Shown here piece after piece: positions 13,085 through 24,136 of a DNA stretch of 64,000 bases. The notes under the pieces are model-generated. The model had not been told where the DNA came from. It saw nothing but the letters and a program-made list of their open reading frames with translations, and did no database searches. Origin of the DNA: Sisyra terminalis (taxonomy: Eukaryota; Arthropoda; Insecta; Neuroptera; Sisyridae); assembly GCA_958496175.1 (NCBI GenBank), contig OY292276.1, forward strand, positions 10,682,001-10,746,000, written 5' to 3'. Made by a program: the position numbers and the translations under genes. How positions within the stretch are numbered: position 1 is the stretch's first letter; every line of letters begins with the position of its first letter.

Positions 13085-13260
13085 GATGATAAAATTCAGA
13101 TCTCAGCTTTTATTAAATAAGAAAACAATTCAGGTTGTTTAAAATCGTTTTTTTTTAATAAACATTTTTTAATATTCAAATTAGCTACGTTTCGTTACGT
13201 ATCGTAACTTCATCAGGCTTCTTGAATCACAAAAAATATAATATTTTCAATTTAAATAGA
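13085..13260 (-). repeat. Family B single arm, copy 2
   Basis: GATGATAAAATTCAGATCTC, then AATTCAGGTTGTTTAA, then the minus-strand core GCCTGATGAAGTTACG-ATA-CGTAACGAAACG (about 13185-13221), then ATTCACAAAAAATATAAT. It closely matches the left arm of 42018-42350. There is no inverted partner, so it is a solo arm. Confidence 0.72.
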
Positions 13261-14202
13261 ATTTTTCAATTTTCAATAGTTTATTTATCCTTTGGAAATT
13301 TTTGGAAAAGTATTAGTACGACTAATGAAAACACTAAATTTGTTTAATTCTTGTTATGTTCTGGCTATGTTTTTTCGATAGCTAATAATATAGCAAATAA
13401 GAAGAGCTAAAAAGCTGGAAAATACTCTAGAAAAAGATTTTTTTTAGTGGAAATTTTTTCCATGGAAAAATTTGTTGAAACTATTGAATGGTTTTTGATG
13501 CACATTTTGCGTTGATTGTTGGACTTTTGGTAGAAAAGTTATGAAAGATTGTTGACGTGGACTTTTGAATCACTGACAAGTCTATTATCCAACACTATCG
13601 TTACATATTGAATGATGCAATAACTACTAAGTGACTTGATTAGCTCTTGATTATTGATAGACTTGATTATTGCTAATTATGTTTTTTATATTCTTAAACT
13701 TTAAGTAAAAACTTATTTGAGGAATGAATATATTTACTTTGTTATGGAATTTGATGAAAATTTGAAAAATTGTGCACTTCATGGCCAAAGAACATATTCA
13801 ATCGTAAGTGATTAAATATTTTTTTTGCTTTTATTGCAGAATAACTACTTAGATTTTACTGGAAATAAACAGCTATAAATGTTAATAAGCGGCATTCAAA
13901 ATTTAAATGCTCAAAATTTTTAATTTTTTTAAAAAATCAAAGACAAATGCATTTGAAATACACCGATCATAATTTTTCTGGTAATATCTAATGACGTCTT
14001 AATTTTCTCGAATAAGATCCGAAAAAAAATTGTGTTGATATTTTTTTCACGGAAAACTTTACAGAAAGTATTAAGCAGCTCTTAATACCCTTTTTGTATC
14101 AAGTGTATGGGTTTTTATGAAAAAATGGTGAAATTTGATTTTTCTTAAGTTTCTATGTAAAGTAAAAATGCTTATCTTCTTTATTCATTAGTTCAAATAT
14201 AT
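13261..14202. other. No feature seen
   Basis: AT-rich DNA with short frames only. It ends at the target duplication of the next foldback. Confidence 0.4.
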
Positions 14203-14210
14203 ATCTATAT

Positions 14211-15174
14211 TGGACTGGGCCAAAAAAATCAACTACTTTTTTTTGAAAAGTATATCGAAAATATTGTTCAAGCTGACAAAAAAAATACTGGGCAGGATTG
14301 AGCCCTTAATATTAATAAAAGAGGTCTATCATCTTTAATTTCGGTTTTTTATTTGTGCTTTCATTTTTGCGTCAATGCTGTCAAACTATCAAGGTAAAAA
14401 TATTTATCTGCATATATATTTATAAAAAATTACATTCCCTACAAAAAACGTCTCTTTAAAAATTTTTACCAGATACGCCGTTTCCGAATAACCAAGCTTT
14501 AAACATTGATATCATTTTTAGATTTATCTTCTTTATTTTTAAATTTTGTACCTAACGAACAAAAACATATATAGAAATGAACAATATAGATACTTAAAGG
14601 GAATTAAATTCTCTACAAAAAAGGTATCTTAACGTTTTTACATAAAACCACTCTTTCAAAATTGGTTCAACAACGAAAAAAACAATAATTTAATTTTTCC
14701 TTCAACTTTAATTGTGAATAACTTTTGAAAAAGTGATTTTATGTAAAAATGTTAAGAGACCTTTTTTGTAGAACATTAAATTTCCTTTAAGAATCTATAT
14801 TGCTCATTTCCATATATTTATTTGTTCGTAAGTAACAAAATTCCAAAATATAGAAGATAAATCTAAAAATTATATCAATGTTTAAAGCTTGATTATTCGG
14901 AAATGGCGTATCTGGCAAAAATTTTCATAGCCACGTTTTTGTAGGGAATTTAATTTTCTATAAATATAAGTGCAGAGATTTTTTTTGCCTTGATAGTTTG
15001 ACAGCATTGACACAAAAATGAAAGCACAAATAAAAAATCGAAATTAAAGATGATAGACCTCTTAATATTAATATTAAGGGCTCAAACCTTCCCGATATTT
15101 TTTTTTTGTTACCTTGACAATATTTTCGATATACTTTTCAAAAAAAAAATAGTCGATTTTTTTGGTCCAGTCTA
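14211..15174. mobile_element. hAT-like foldback C1, copy a (complete)
   Basis: A 964-bp near-palindrome with its turn near 14690. The ends are TGGACTGGGCC and GGTCCAGTCTA. The flanks ATCTATAT (14203-14210) and ATCTGTAT (15175-15182) match at 7 of 8 bases, a likely 8-bp target duplication. The arms contain TTGAGCCCTTAATATTAAT, GTCAATGCTGTCAAAC and the motif CTACAAAAAA(G/C)GT. There is no transposase frame, so it would depend on an enzyme supplied elsewhere. Related copies are at 24137, 40757 and 48640. Confidence 0.82.
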
Positions 15175-15182
15175 ATCTGTAT

Positions 15183-15529
15183 ATTTTATTTCCATCCGTT
15201 CATGTTTATAGTACTAAAGATTATAATATCTGTATCTTATCAAATTTTCTTTAAAATGAAAGAAATTTCAATTGTTATCTTTTGTTGCACGGAAGTGCCA
15301 CGGAAATTATCTGATAGTCCTCGGAAATGCATTTTATTAAATGCTCATTTATCGGCAAAGGTTGCAAGCTTGATTTATTTTCTCAATCTCGTTTAAGTGT
15401 AATACATAAAGGGGAAGTTCTTTGTTCGTATGCACTTCCTTACTAGATTAGAAAATGTACGTACGTACTTGAAATACGGCAACGTTAATCCTGCAATTTA
15501 GCCTGCATAAATATTTGATGCAACCTATT
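15183..15529. other. No gene recognised
   Basis: Contains an ATG frame (15202-15396) without known domain. It leads into the G+C-rich patch that follows. Confidence 0.4.
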
Positions 15530-15900
15530 GCGTAACTACTGGTTGTCTACCTCTGTATGACGGGTGAGTCGGGATTACCATCGATGACTATCATCCCGGT
15601 TTAGTGGAACGGGCACGTGCCGATGTCTGGTTTTGACAGAAATGTGGGGAATGTTTGTGACTGGTCTCCTAGGGGACCTCCTCGACGCCGGGATTAGGCT
15701 GTAACTATGGTAGCCACATTTCCACGACGGACGAGTGCCACCAATTTAGAATTCCGTGTCAATAAAAATGGAGGTTTGCTTGCCAACAGGATAATGTGGT
15801 GTGTGTATTGCGCGTTTCACTTCCTTCGGGTTTCCAGGATCGTTTTGTTGTACATGGGTAATGCTTGTCGTTCGTCGACTCAGTCCTCTTGAGTGGATTA
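15530..15900. other. G+C-rich island of unknown function
   Basis: This patch has markedly more G, C and CpG than its flanks (for example CGGGCACGTGCCGATG, CTCCTCGACGCCGGG). It contains a canonical E-box palindrome GCACGTGC (15611-15618). A 61-codon frame (15707-15892) carries no recognisable domain. No copy is seen elsewhere in the window. A promoter, an enhancer or a first exon are the leading possibilities. Confidence 0.45.
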
Positions 15901-16164
15901 GTCTCTATACACAAGAAAATACTATTGAAAATTCGATTTATTTTATATAATAGAGGATTTAGAAGTAGGTTCGTTATGCTTTCAATGCAATTATAAACTT
16001 TAAGTCTCTTAGATGGAAACTTAACAAGAGTAGACAGGATAAATGGACTTGGACAACATGAATTATCGAACTACAAAAAAAACTTTATTCATGAATTAAA
16101 GAAGTTTCATGAAATGAATAGATTTGGTACTTCAAATATTTCAAACATAAATGCCTATTTTTTA
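15901..16164. other. No feature seen
   Basis: AT-rich spacer between the G+C-rich patch and family B copy 3. Confidence 0.4.
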
Positions 16165-16480
16165 TATTAACATCAAGTAAGAAGAAAATTCAAGTTATTT
16201 AAGATCTTTTTGTTTCTTATTTTTTATTTAATATTTTTATTATTCAATTAGCTACGTTTCGTTACTAATCGTAACTTCCTCAGGCTTCTTAATTCACAAA
16301 ATTAAAATATTTTTAATTTAAATTCAATAAATAAACAAAAAAAAATATTTATTGAACAAGAAGTCTTAGGAAGTTACGATTAGTAACGAAACGTAGCGAA
16401 TTGAATAATAAAAATAATAAATAAAAAATAAAAAACAAAAAGATCTGAGATCTCAATTTTATCATCTATTAACATCAAGT
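16165..16480. mobile_element. Family B foldback (Penelope-like), copy 3, with 14-bp target duplication
   Basis: TATTAACATCAAGT occurs exactly at 16165-16178 and 16467-16480, flanking a 288-bp inverted pair of B arms (16179-16466). The left arm (minus sense) has an intact CTGAGGA-GTTAC-hairpin-GAAACG core at about 16252-16284. The right arm has a changed core (CTTAGGA). The outer ends are unequal: one begins GAAAATTCAAGTTATTTAAG, the other ends GAGATCTCAATTTTATC. A target duplication this long, inverted arms and unequal ends fit Penelope-like retroelements better than DNA transposons. Confidence 0.8.
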
Positions 16481-16898
16481 CTCAAGTTTTATCAACATTT
16501 TGTTGATAACACGGCTCTACAAAAAAAATTTCATTCCTTGTCCTAAAGTTAATTTTATGATTTTCTGGTTAATTAGCCACAAAAACAATAAAAAAATACC
16601 TTCTTTCTATGTAAAGTTTGCTTTTGTGATAACTGTCGTAATAATACTCATTTTCGAATTTTTATAGAAATTTTAAACAATTCTGATACTTTCAAAAATA
16701 CCGCGACATAAAAGTGAGGTTTTTACATTCACACAGTTCCTTCAGATAGCACTTGAGTGATAAATAACAATCAAATGTTTTGTACAAGTCTAGAAAAAGT
16801 TAAATTATCGTCAAGAAAATTATCGTCTGAAAATTATCGTTATGTATGTGGTCAATTTATTGTGATTTATTTAGTGTGTGATATAAAATATTAATTAA
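16481..16898. other. No feature seen
   Basis: AT-rich DNA. It may be the decayed upstream part of the gene relic that starts at 16899, but no frame is kept. Confidence 0.35.
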
Positions 16899-16988
16899 AG
16901 GCATGCAAAGTTCTCTGTGAAGCCTACGAGGCATATTTTAACGTCTCTGTTGGGAACCAAGACAAGCCATGAAAACTATGAAGAACTA

Positions 16989-17502
16989 CTGTGTATACAA
17001 TATATAAGATATATTGCAGTCCAATTTATGTAGTATAATTTAATATAATAATATATAAAAATCATACCACAAACACAAATTTGAACAGAAGCCCAAACAA
17101 AAATATTCGTGACGTATTGCCCAGATACGTATTTCGATTGCCAAGCAATCTTCATCAGTAGTTTGGATCACTCCGTAACTGCTTTGTGATGATTCACAAA
17201 ATAATCACGGATTGACCTCAATTTAAATGTCGTGCCTTTCTCTTTTGATTATTTTGTGAATCATCACAAAGCAGTTACGGAGTGATCCAAACTACTGATG
17301 AAGATTGCTTGGCAATCGAAATACGTATCTGGGCAATACGTCACGAATATTTTTGTTTGAACTTCTGTTCAAATTTATGTTTGTGGTATGTTTTTATATA
17401 CTATTATATTAAATTATACTACATAAATTGAACTGCAATATATCTTATATATTGTATACACAGTATAACTGTTCAAAGTTAGCGAAAAAATCTTATTTTG
17501 AT
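16989..17502. mobile_element. Family A foldback (Penelope-like), complete, 12-bp target duplication
   Basis: The arms of about 200 bp are inverted: GTGTATACAATATATAAG through CTTTGTGATGATTCA, and its inverse ending TTGTATACACAG. The spacer is short (about 17205-17245). The flanks TATGAAGAACTA at 16977-16988 and 17503-17514 are identical. The right side carries an extra unpaired tail (17466-17502, AACTGTTCAAAGTTAGCG then AAAAAATCTTATTTTGA) that the left side lacks. The copy at 31457 has the same tail on one side only. One-sided tails and target duplications over 10 bp are known Penelope-like traits. It has no coding capacity of its own. Confidence 0.85.
17295..17342 (+). ncRNA. Hammerhead-like core in a family A arm
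   Basis: CTGATGA (17295-17301), one extra A, then hairpin GATTGC-TTG-GCAATC (303-308, 309-311, 312-317 of 17xxx), then GAAA (17318-17321). After two bases a second hairpin ACGTAT/ATACGT (17323-17328, 17336-17341) ends in the triplet GTC. CUGANGA, helix II, GAAA, helix III and an NUH triplet are the parts of a hammerhead ribozyme in the right order. The extra A before helix II, the unpaired AU before helix III and the lack of an obvious helix I argue against an active enzyme as drawn. Confidence 0.4.
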
Positions 17503-17781
17503 TATGAAGAACTAGTTAAAAATATGTTGAAAATTTTTAAAGCTATGGGTTGCAGGATGTCTTTAAAAGTACATATACGGCATGCTCATTTAGATAAATT
17601 TAAAAACAACATGGGAGCGTACTCCGAAGAACAAGGAGAACCTTTCCATCAAGATATCATGAACTTCGAACAACGTTATCAAGTCCAATATAATGAAAAT
17701 ATGATGGGAGACTATATTTGGGGTTTATTGAAAAAAATTACTTACGAGTATAAAAGAAAAAGTAATACTGTGCATTTTTGA

Positions 17782-19080
17782 ATTATTTTCCACTTTTTTG
17801 TAATCTAATTTGATAGTTTAAAATTAATAAAATTAATGTACATTTATATTTGTATCGTTTTTTTATAAAATAAATATAAAAATCACAAGTTTTTAATAAT
17901 ATCGTTTAAACGTTCTCCTGGATACAAAAGCAAATTTTTTCAAGCCAAATAAATTTTTTTCGTTTAACTATCATCTAATTCATCGAAATTTCATACTCTG
18001 ATGTTAAGGTCAAATTTTGTGTTGACCCGTGTAATTTGTACCAAAAAGAATGACAAATTTCCAACAATATGAAGCTTTATGAAATGAATATTTACGTGTT
18101 AAGTTTAGATAGGATATTTTTTTCTCGTGTCTTTATTAAAAATACCAATTTTCATCAGCTTTCTCCAAGAGCTTTTAAAACCCTCGCGAATATTAATCTT
18201 CATACAAACGTAGAAATGAGCTTTTTTTCTCCTTTGTTTTGAATCCAATTCTTATTTGCTTCGGGTTGCGGGGCCCACAGGGATGAAATCAAGCAATTTC
18301 AACCGAAAAGTGAATATTTGAAATTACATTAGGTAGGTACTTTATAGAAATATCCATCTACATTGTGTGACATAATTAAGAAATATATTTCCATCAAGTC
18401 GACTTCAATAGAAATAAATCTTTTCGACGACGATCTGGGCTTTATATTTCTCCATGTTCACACATGAATCCGATGCATTCGATGTGTCGAACCCACAACC
18501 CTCTAAGTGCATTGCTTATTTCAGTAATATGGTATAATGGCAGGATTACAACCCACACCACATTCATATCAAATTCTATACTTGTCAGGGGTGGCGGTTT
18601 TATTATATGAGGGTGAATCAGTAGCTCGTTTCTACCTATGACTTTTCTAAATAGATATAAAAGAAAGCTCATGCTATTAAATATCGAATACGGTAAAAAG
18701 AAATACATCAAAAGATTTTTTATCAAAGTGAATGAACGGATGTCAGTAATGTAATGGAGGATTTAAGACTTAAAACTTATTAAAAAACATGAACATATTT
18801 TAAAAGCTCGTTTATCTTTGTAAATGAGAACATTTAAAATACGTTTTTCATTATTATAAGGTCGTTAAAAATGATTTAATTATAAATGTCATGGTATGAA
18901 CGGCAATGTTTATCTTCGTCATTGGTTGAAAGCATTAATCTTTTTAACGAATTTCAACGGAAAAAGCTCTATACGTTTTTCCCGTTCCTTTCATTGCTTT
19001 GCCAGGAGATTAGTTTCTTTAAAGGTATCAATTAAAAGATAGCTGCGGCTATTATCGCTGAGCTTCTTTCATCTGAAGAG
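17782..19080. other. No gene recognised
   Basis: AT-rich. A minus-strand frame at 18442-18726 has a moderate G+C stretch (18430-18620) but no recognisable domain. Confidence 0.4.
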
Positions 19081-19084
19081 AGCT

Positions 19085-19800
19085 TTTATCATAACTTATC
19101 TTTTAAAGCTCTCAATTCATGATTTTTCATATTTCTTCCTCGAAGTACCAAAGCCCTTAAAATACGAAATAGAAACTTCAAATAAAGAGAACATTGAATT
19201 TGACATTGGTGAAAAAAAAATCAAAATTTTACGAAGGAAAATTGGAAATATTTCATTTCTTATTGCTGGCAAGTGATTTATTATTAGAAACAAAAACATA
19301 GGGCCTGCTTAAAAATTTAAACTCTGATAAGTAGATATATCTGAAAAAGTTAAGTTTATAAGTGAGCATTTTATTTTTGGGCTTTTACATATTGTAAACC
19401 TAAAAATCCGAAATACGTATTCACAAATAAATACATTAGTGAGTGAGTATCATTACCAACGTTTTGAATGCGTAAGAGGGGATAACAGAGTGCATGCGCA
19501 GAGTCCATTCTGCACGGACGCACGGCAAAATAGCCAAATCATATACAAGAAGACTTCTCCTTTTAAGTCTTTAGAATCATGATTTTTCATACATTTTTCT
19601 TCGAAATAGCAAAGCCCTTGAAATTAGAGATATAAACTTCAAATTAAGAGAACATTGAAGTTGACATTGATGAAAGAATTTCATTTTACAACCAAAGTTA
19701 AAAAATCCAAAATTTTTTCAAAATTTTGCAAAGAAAACTTGTTAATATTCCACTCCTTATTTCTGGCAAGTGCTAGTAGAAAAATTGGAGGTGCATTGGT
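19085..19800 (+). repeat. Direct duplication flanking a Helitron fragment
   Basis: 19095-19275 and 19560-19770 share CATGATTTTTCATA, AAAGCCCTT, AACTTCAAATAAAGAGAACATTGAA and CTTATT-CTGGCAAGTG in the same order. Family G sequence (19275-19545) sits between them. The duplication could have arisen by unequal exchange before or with the insertion. Confidence 0.65.
19275..19545 (-). mobile_element. Helitron family G, truncated copy 2
   Basis: This matches the 5' part of family G only (GATTTATTATTAGAAACA through GCACGGCAAAATAGCCAAAT). The CTAG end and its hairpin are absent. The GCGCATGCGC palindrome of the other copies is changed here to GTGCATGCGC. Confidence 0.7.
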
Positions 19801-19984
19801 AATAATCAGATGAAAGGGTATAGCCAGCTTTGTATGGAAAAAGTACCCCCGCGGCTTTTTCGATTCAAACTTAGGGGGCCGTTTTATTACTAATTGAAAA
19901 AAATTTGGCCAAATTTTCAGCTTTTTATCTTCATCGGTTTTCGAGTATTTCCAAAAAAAAATCGTTTTAACTAGTATTCCTCTA

Positions 19985-21232
19985 TATTCAGTAATTTTTT
20001 CAAATTTTTTAATAATACTGCCTCTATACGGTATTACCTTCAATACCGTAGCAATCGATAATACCGGCAATATTGTATCGATTCGGTTATACAGTCAATA
20101 CCGTATCAATCAGTAATACCAAATCGATTCGGTAATACAGTATAGGTACTAGGGTGGGTCAAAAAAATCGATTATTTTTTTATCTACAAGTGACACGAAA
20201 AAATGGGTTGCTAGACACCTCAAAAAAATTCTCACCAAGTATGAGCTCGTAATCTTAATAGGAAGATCTTCCGCATCGCAGTTTTGTATTTTTTTCTCGG
20301 TCCAATAGAAAAAAAATCATACCTCATCATTTATCGATTGTACAAAAAAATGTTCTAAAAGATTTTTTTAGGAAATTTAATGCTCTACAAAAAAGGTATT
20401 CTATATTTTTTCCGTAAGCCTCACCATTTGAAAGATATTAAGGTTTTAGTTTTGATTATTTTAAGACAAATTTCATTTTTATTTATGAATTTTATAACTC
20501 GACAATAAATGACTCTTATACAATGCGCAATACAAATTTTTGTTGGAAATTTACTGCTCTATAAAAACGGTTCGTTATGTTTTGGCGACTAAATTAACCC
20601 TTCAAAAGATATTCAGCATCAAACTTTCATGTGCACGGGTTTTAAAAGTTTTTGATGAGATATTCGAAAAATTTCAATTTAATTTATAATTTTTGTGAGA
20701 AAATTTTATACGAATTTTATTACAAAAATTTGTATTGCGCATTGTATAAGAGTCATTTATTGTCGAGTTATAAAATTCAGAAATAAAAATGAAATTTGTC
20801 TTAAAATAATCACAACTAAAACCTTAATATCTTTCAAATGGTGAGGCTTACGAAAAAAATATAGAATACCTTTTTTGTAGAGCATTAAATTTCCTAAAAG
20901 ATTCTTTCAGAACATTTTTCTGTACAATCGATAAATGATGAGGTATGAATTTATTTCTATTGGACTGAGAAAAAAATACAAAACTGCGATGCGGAAGATC
21001 TTCCTATTAAGATTACGAGCTCATACTTGGTGAGAATTTATTTTAAGGTGTCTAGCAACCCATTTTTCCGTGTCACTTGTAGAAAAAAATAATCGATTTT
21101 TTTGGCCCACCCTAATAGTACGGTATTACCGATTTATAAAATATTGATGGTATTACCGTTTTGATACGGTTTTGAAGGTAATATCGTATAGAGACGGTAT
21201 TATCAAAAAATTTGAAAAAATTACTGAATATT
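19985..21232. repeat. Outer foldback with GGTATTACC motifs, interrupted by element C2
   Basis: The arms 19990-20068 and 21143-21232 are inverted copies (TATTCAGTAATTTTTTCAAA; GGTAATATCGTATAGAGACG and their inverses). The perfect 9-bp palindrome GGTATTACC occurs at 20030-20038, 21122-21130 and 21149-21157, with near copies such as AATACCGTA between. Element C2 (20150-21114) sits in the middle. The left arm lies in an open frame on the minus strand (19681-20070) whose IIKKFEKITEY is repeated in the frame at 21172, simply because the arms are inverted repeats. Confidence 0.7.
20150..21114. mobile_element. hAT-like foldback C2 (965 bp)
   Basis: A near-perfect palindrome with its turn near 20635. 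The ends are TAGGGTGGGTC and GGCCCACCCTA, and the YARNG pattern of hAT termini is met. The flanks ATAGGTAC and ATAGTACG differ by one indel, a probable 8-bp target duplication. The arms carry AATCTTAATAGGAAGATCTT, ATCGATAAATGATGAG and the shared motif CTCTACAAAAAAGGT. It has no transposase. Confidence 0.78.
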
Positions 21233-21479
21233 TACTAAAATTTGGCTATTTTTTTTATTTAGTTTCAAGTTTAAATTTCAAGTTTGCCGTCAATGAATAT
21301 GGATCATTGTCAAGATTATCAACAAAAAAAAGTACAGAAAACAAGGCTATAAAGACGTCAAAAGGTTCAACAGAACGTGTTCGTGAATTTCGGGCACGCC
21401 GAAAAGCATTATTAAATAAGAAAAATATTAGTTCTTATACGTTTAATAATGATTGGACGGTGACAAAATAGTGAAAATT
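21233..21479 (+). pseudogene. Open tail with a basic KGSTERVREFRARRKA stretch
   Basis: Downstream of the foldback the frame continues to a TAG at 21469-21471. It has a serine/lysine-rich segment (STKKSTENKAIKTSKGSTER) and the basic VREFRARRKALLNKKN. Basic STERVR-R-R segments occur in several transposon-borne proteins of insects, so this may be a relic of one. The frame begins inside repeat DNA and has no good start. Confidence 0.35.
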
Positions 21480-24130
21480 ATGCTAGTAAGTACTTAAATA
21501 TTTTCTAATCTCACATTTCGTCCTTACTCATAAAATTTCAATAAAATAAAAGCTAATTTAAAATTAATTCTGGTATCACATGATATTACGAACTGTTTTT
21601 CAGGTGCTACTCAAATGAATGTACAGTCGATTCCTTAGGTACTTACAATTTCGTCGAAATAAAGTTGCTCATGAAGAATTTCGTTAAAATTTTTTTAACA
21701 ATATGTTTGATGATAATATGTGCTTCTTTTGTGAACGATTGTGATTCCAACAAAATTTAAAACCACAACGTCCAAGACATAAAGATTTTTTATGGATAAT
21801 AATTAAAAATTCTAATGCAAATGATAATATTTTGCTGTGGTGCACTTTTCAAGCAATCGAGAAAAATTCCAACGATGTCCAAACACAATAGTTTCAAATA
21901 TTAAACGATACCTGCATCTTTACACCCACTGGATTTATTTCATACTTCCATTATCAAACTCTCTATCATTTATCAAAAATGCAAATTTGGATTCAGGATA
22001 AATTTATGTAATATATATATATATTCTTTCGAGAGAACATAAAATTACAACAGGTTTTTACGGATATTAATTTCAACCGAAACTATAGAAAACATAGTTT
22101 TCAAAAAAGAAAAAAAAATGATCCATGTAATCCTTGGTAAACAACCCGATTTGTTATCGATTACAAACATCTCACATTTATAACTTGTATCGATATCGAT
22201 AAATCTCAACTCGAACGAGTAAAATCACGTACTCTAAAGAGCATTTCATGTAACAATAACTCAACAAAGCCGTGCACTACTTTCCAGGACGGAAATTAGT
22301 TATTTTACTCAATTTAATCTTCACTAATTCATTTCCCAATCGTATGGCAATCCAATTTAGAAACACAAAATGCATCCATCATTTTGTGTTTCAAAAACGA
22401 GGAAAAATTGTATCAATATATTTCCAAAACTACGATTATGAGATCATCGGCTCCAAACAAATCTGTGGTGCTTAAGTCGATTGTAAAACCGGGCCTGAAT
22501 AGCGTTATGTATCATCTGGCCTGCAACGCATGGGTTATTCTTGGGCGAACGTGAGAGAACGGCGAAAAAAAGGTTTTAATTTTTGTAAAAATAAATTTAC
22601 AAGAAACCCTGAAAAATATACTCCACAAACTGCTATCTCATTAAAACGTAGGTCTACGTTGATCACTGTTCAATCAAAAATCACGATCGATTTAACGCTT
22701 GATTTCATCAAAATGAAAAATCATCGCTTCAACAAAATTATAACTTATCGATCAAGTAATTAACCATAATTATGTTAAAACCGAAAATTTGCTCCGAAAC
22801 GTAATTTCACTTTCCTTTGATCATTGGGACTCAATGTAAACATTTTTCCAAATCAAATAAATTACCATGAATTTTTCTCGTTAGCGACTATGACTTGTGA
22901 AAATTGCCTCACTTTAACTACAATGTTTACATTTAATTACTCAAAATTCAAAAGTTATTTGATATAGAAAAGCTTATCCTGTGTTTATACATACGAAAAA
23001 AACATACCCCGAGGCAATTAGAAATATGCAAACATTTTCCCCTCATAGGTGCTTTCTCACGGCAATAAGTAATAAACAGTTTTGATTAACCCCCAACTAT
23101 ATACGCAATCATGTGGAATGAATGATTAAATTAATTGGTTCTTTATCAAACAATGATTTCATTGTACAAAAACGAGGGTTGAAAATCAAACTGTTTTGTA
23201 TATTATTTGGTTTTGTACAGAAAAATGCCAAATGGTCAAGAACTGGGCAAATATAAATATTTTATGAGGCAAATTAATTTTTTTTTGGACCAGGGTTGTT
23301 AATTGAAATATTCTTGGTCTTTTTTTGATTAAATTATAAGATTGAATTTTTAAATGGAAAATTCGAGGAAATAAATTTTAAATAGAATTTATTTGAAACA
23401 AAGTAACTAAATTTAGAAAGACTATTGTGGCGCATTTTCTTTGATTTAATCTTGAGCTCATAATTTTAGTATGAGCTTTTTATTTTGTTTTCATCTAAAT
23501 CGAGAGGAATCGTATTTTTAGAGAAGTTTATCTTAAATTATTTATGTTCTCTTAAAAAAAAATACTAAGAATAGCGGATTTTTAAATTGTGGGTAAATAT
23601 TAATCAAGCATAAGTTATTTGGACATAAATATTCGTAAATAATTTTGCAAGAAATTGATGCACAGTCGAAATATATTGAAATTAAATTGATTAAAGCAAC
23701 TTTATAATTTTACTTTAATGTCTAAAAAAAAAATAAGGGAATTTAAAATTTTTTTGGTGTTTCCATCTTCCTCTTTCTTCCTTCACCTCTTTTTTATTAT
23801 TCACCTATTAATAACAATTTTTTATATTTAAAATCAATGATTTTATTTCCTTGTGATACCTTATCATCAAAAATGTCAAGAAGCTTACAATTTCATTAGT
23901 AAAAAGGGTGGAAAACCCTCAAACAAGTTGGACTTGGGAAAACTATCCCTAAACCCTACAAGAGCCTAAATAGAAGGCACATTAATAGATTTTTGGAATT
24001 TTCTGAATTTTAACGAATTTTGGTCTAACTGTTGTATGATTTGAGATTTTATATCTTATTTTTTTGTACATAGTTGTTAAGATTGTCGCTATCAATATTC
24101 TTTCGTGACTATGGTCAGAGTAATGTAAAT
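21480..24130. other. No gene recognised
   Basis: AT-rich. Contains a short (AT)n tract near 22015-22025. Frames at 22272-22475 and 22530-22763 lie in slightly G+C-richer DNA (22270-22700) but show no domain. Confidence 0.4.
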
Positions 24131-24136
24131 ATATAT

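Larger units (their letters stand above)
16899..17781 (+). pseudogene. Relic of an uncharacterised arthropod multi-copy protein (FHQDI type), split by a family A element
   Basis: The coding parts are 16899-16988 and 17503-17781, ending at TGA. The left part ends TSHENYEEL and the right part resumes in the same frame at YEELVKNMLK. Removing the insertion and one copy of TATGAAGAACTA gives one continuous frame. The C-terminal part shows MGCRMSLKVH, HAHLDKFKNNMGA, EEQGEPFHQDI and YQVQYNENMMGDYIWGL. From memory, this resembles a family of repeated, unannotated arthropod proteins with a GERFHQDI-MEKRYQG signature. It is probably carried by a mobile element, and its function is unknown. A stop (TAA at 16896) precedes the left part, so only the C-terminal end survives. 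Confidence 0.75.

Noticed and set aside
19681..20070. 129-codon minus-strand frame
   Set aside because: It runs into the foldback arm, and its IIKKFEKITEY recurs only because the arms are inverted repeats. No domain.
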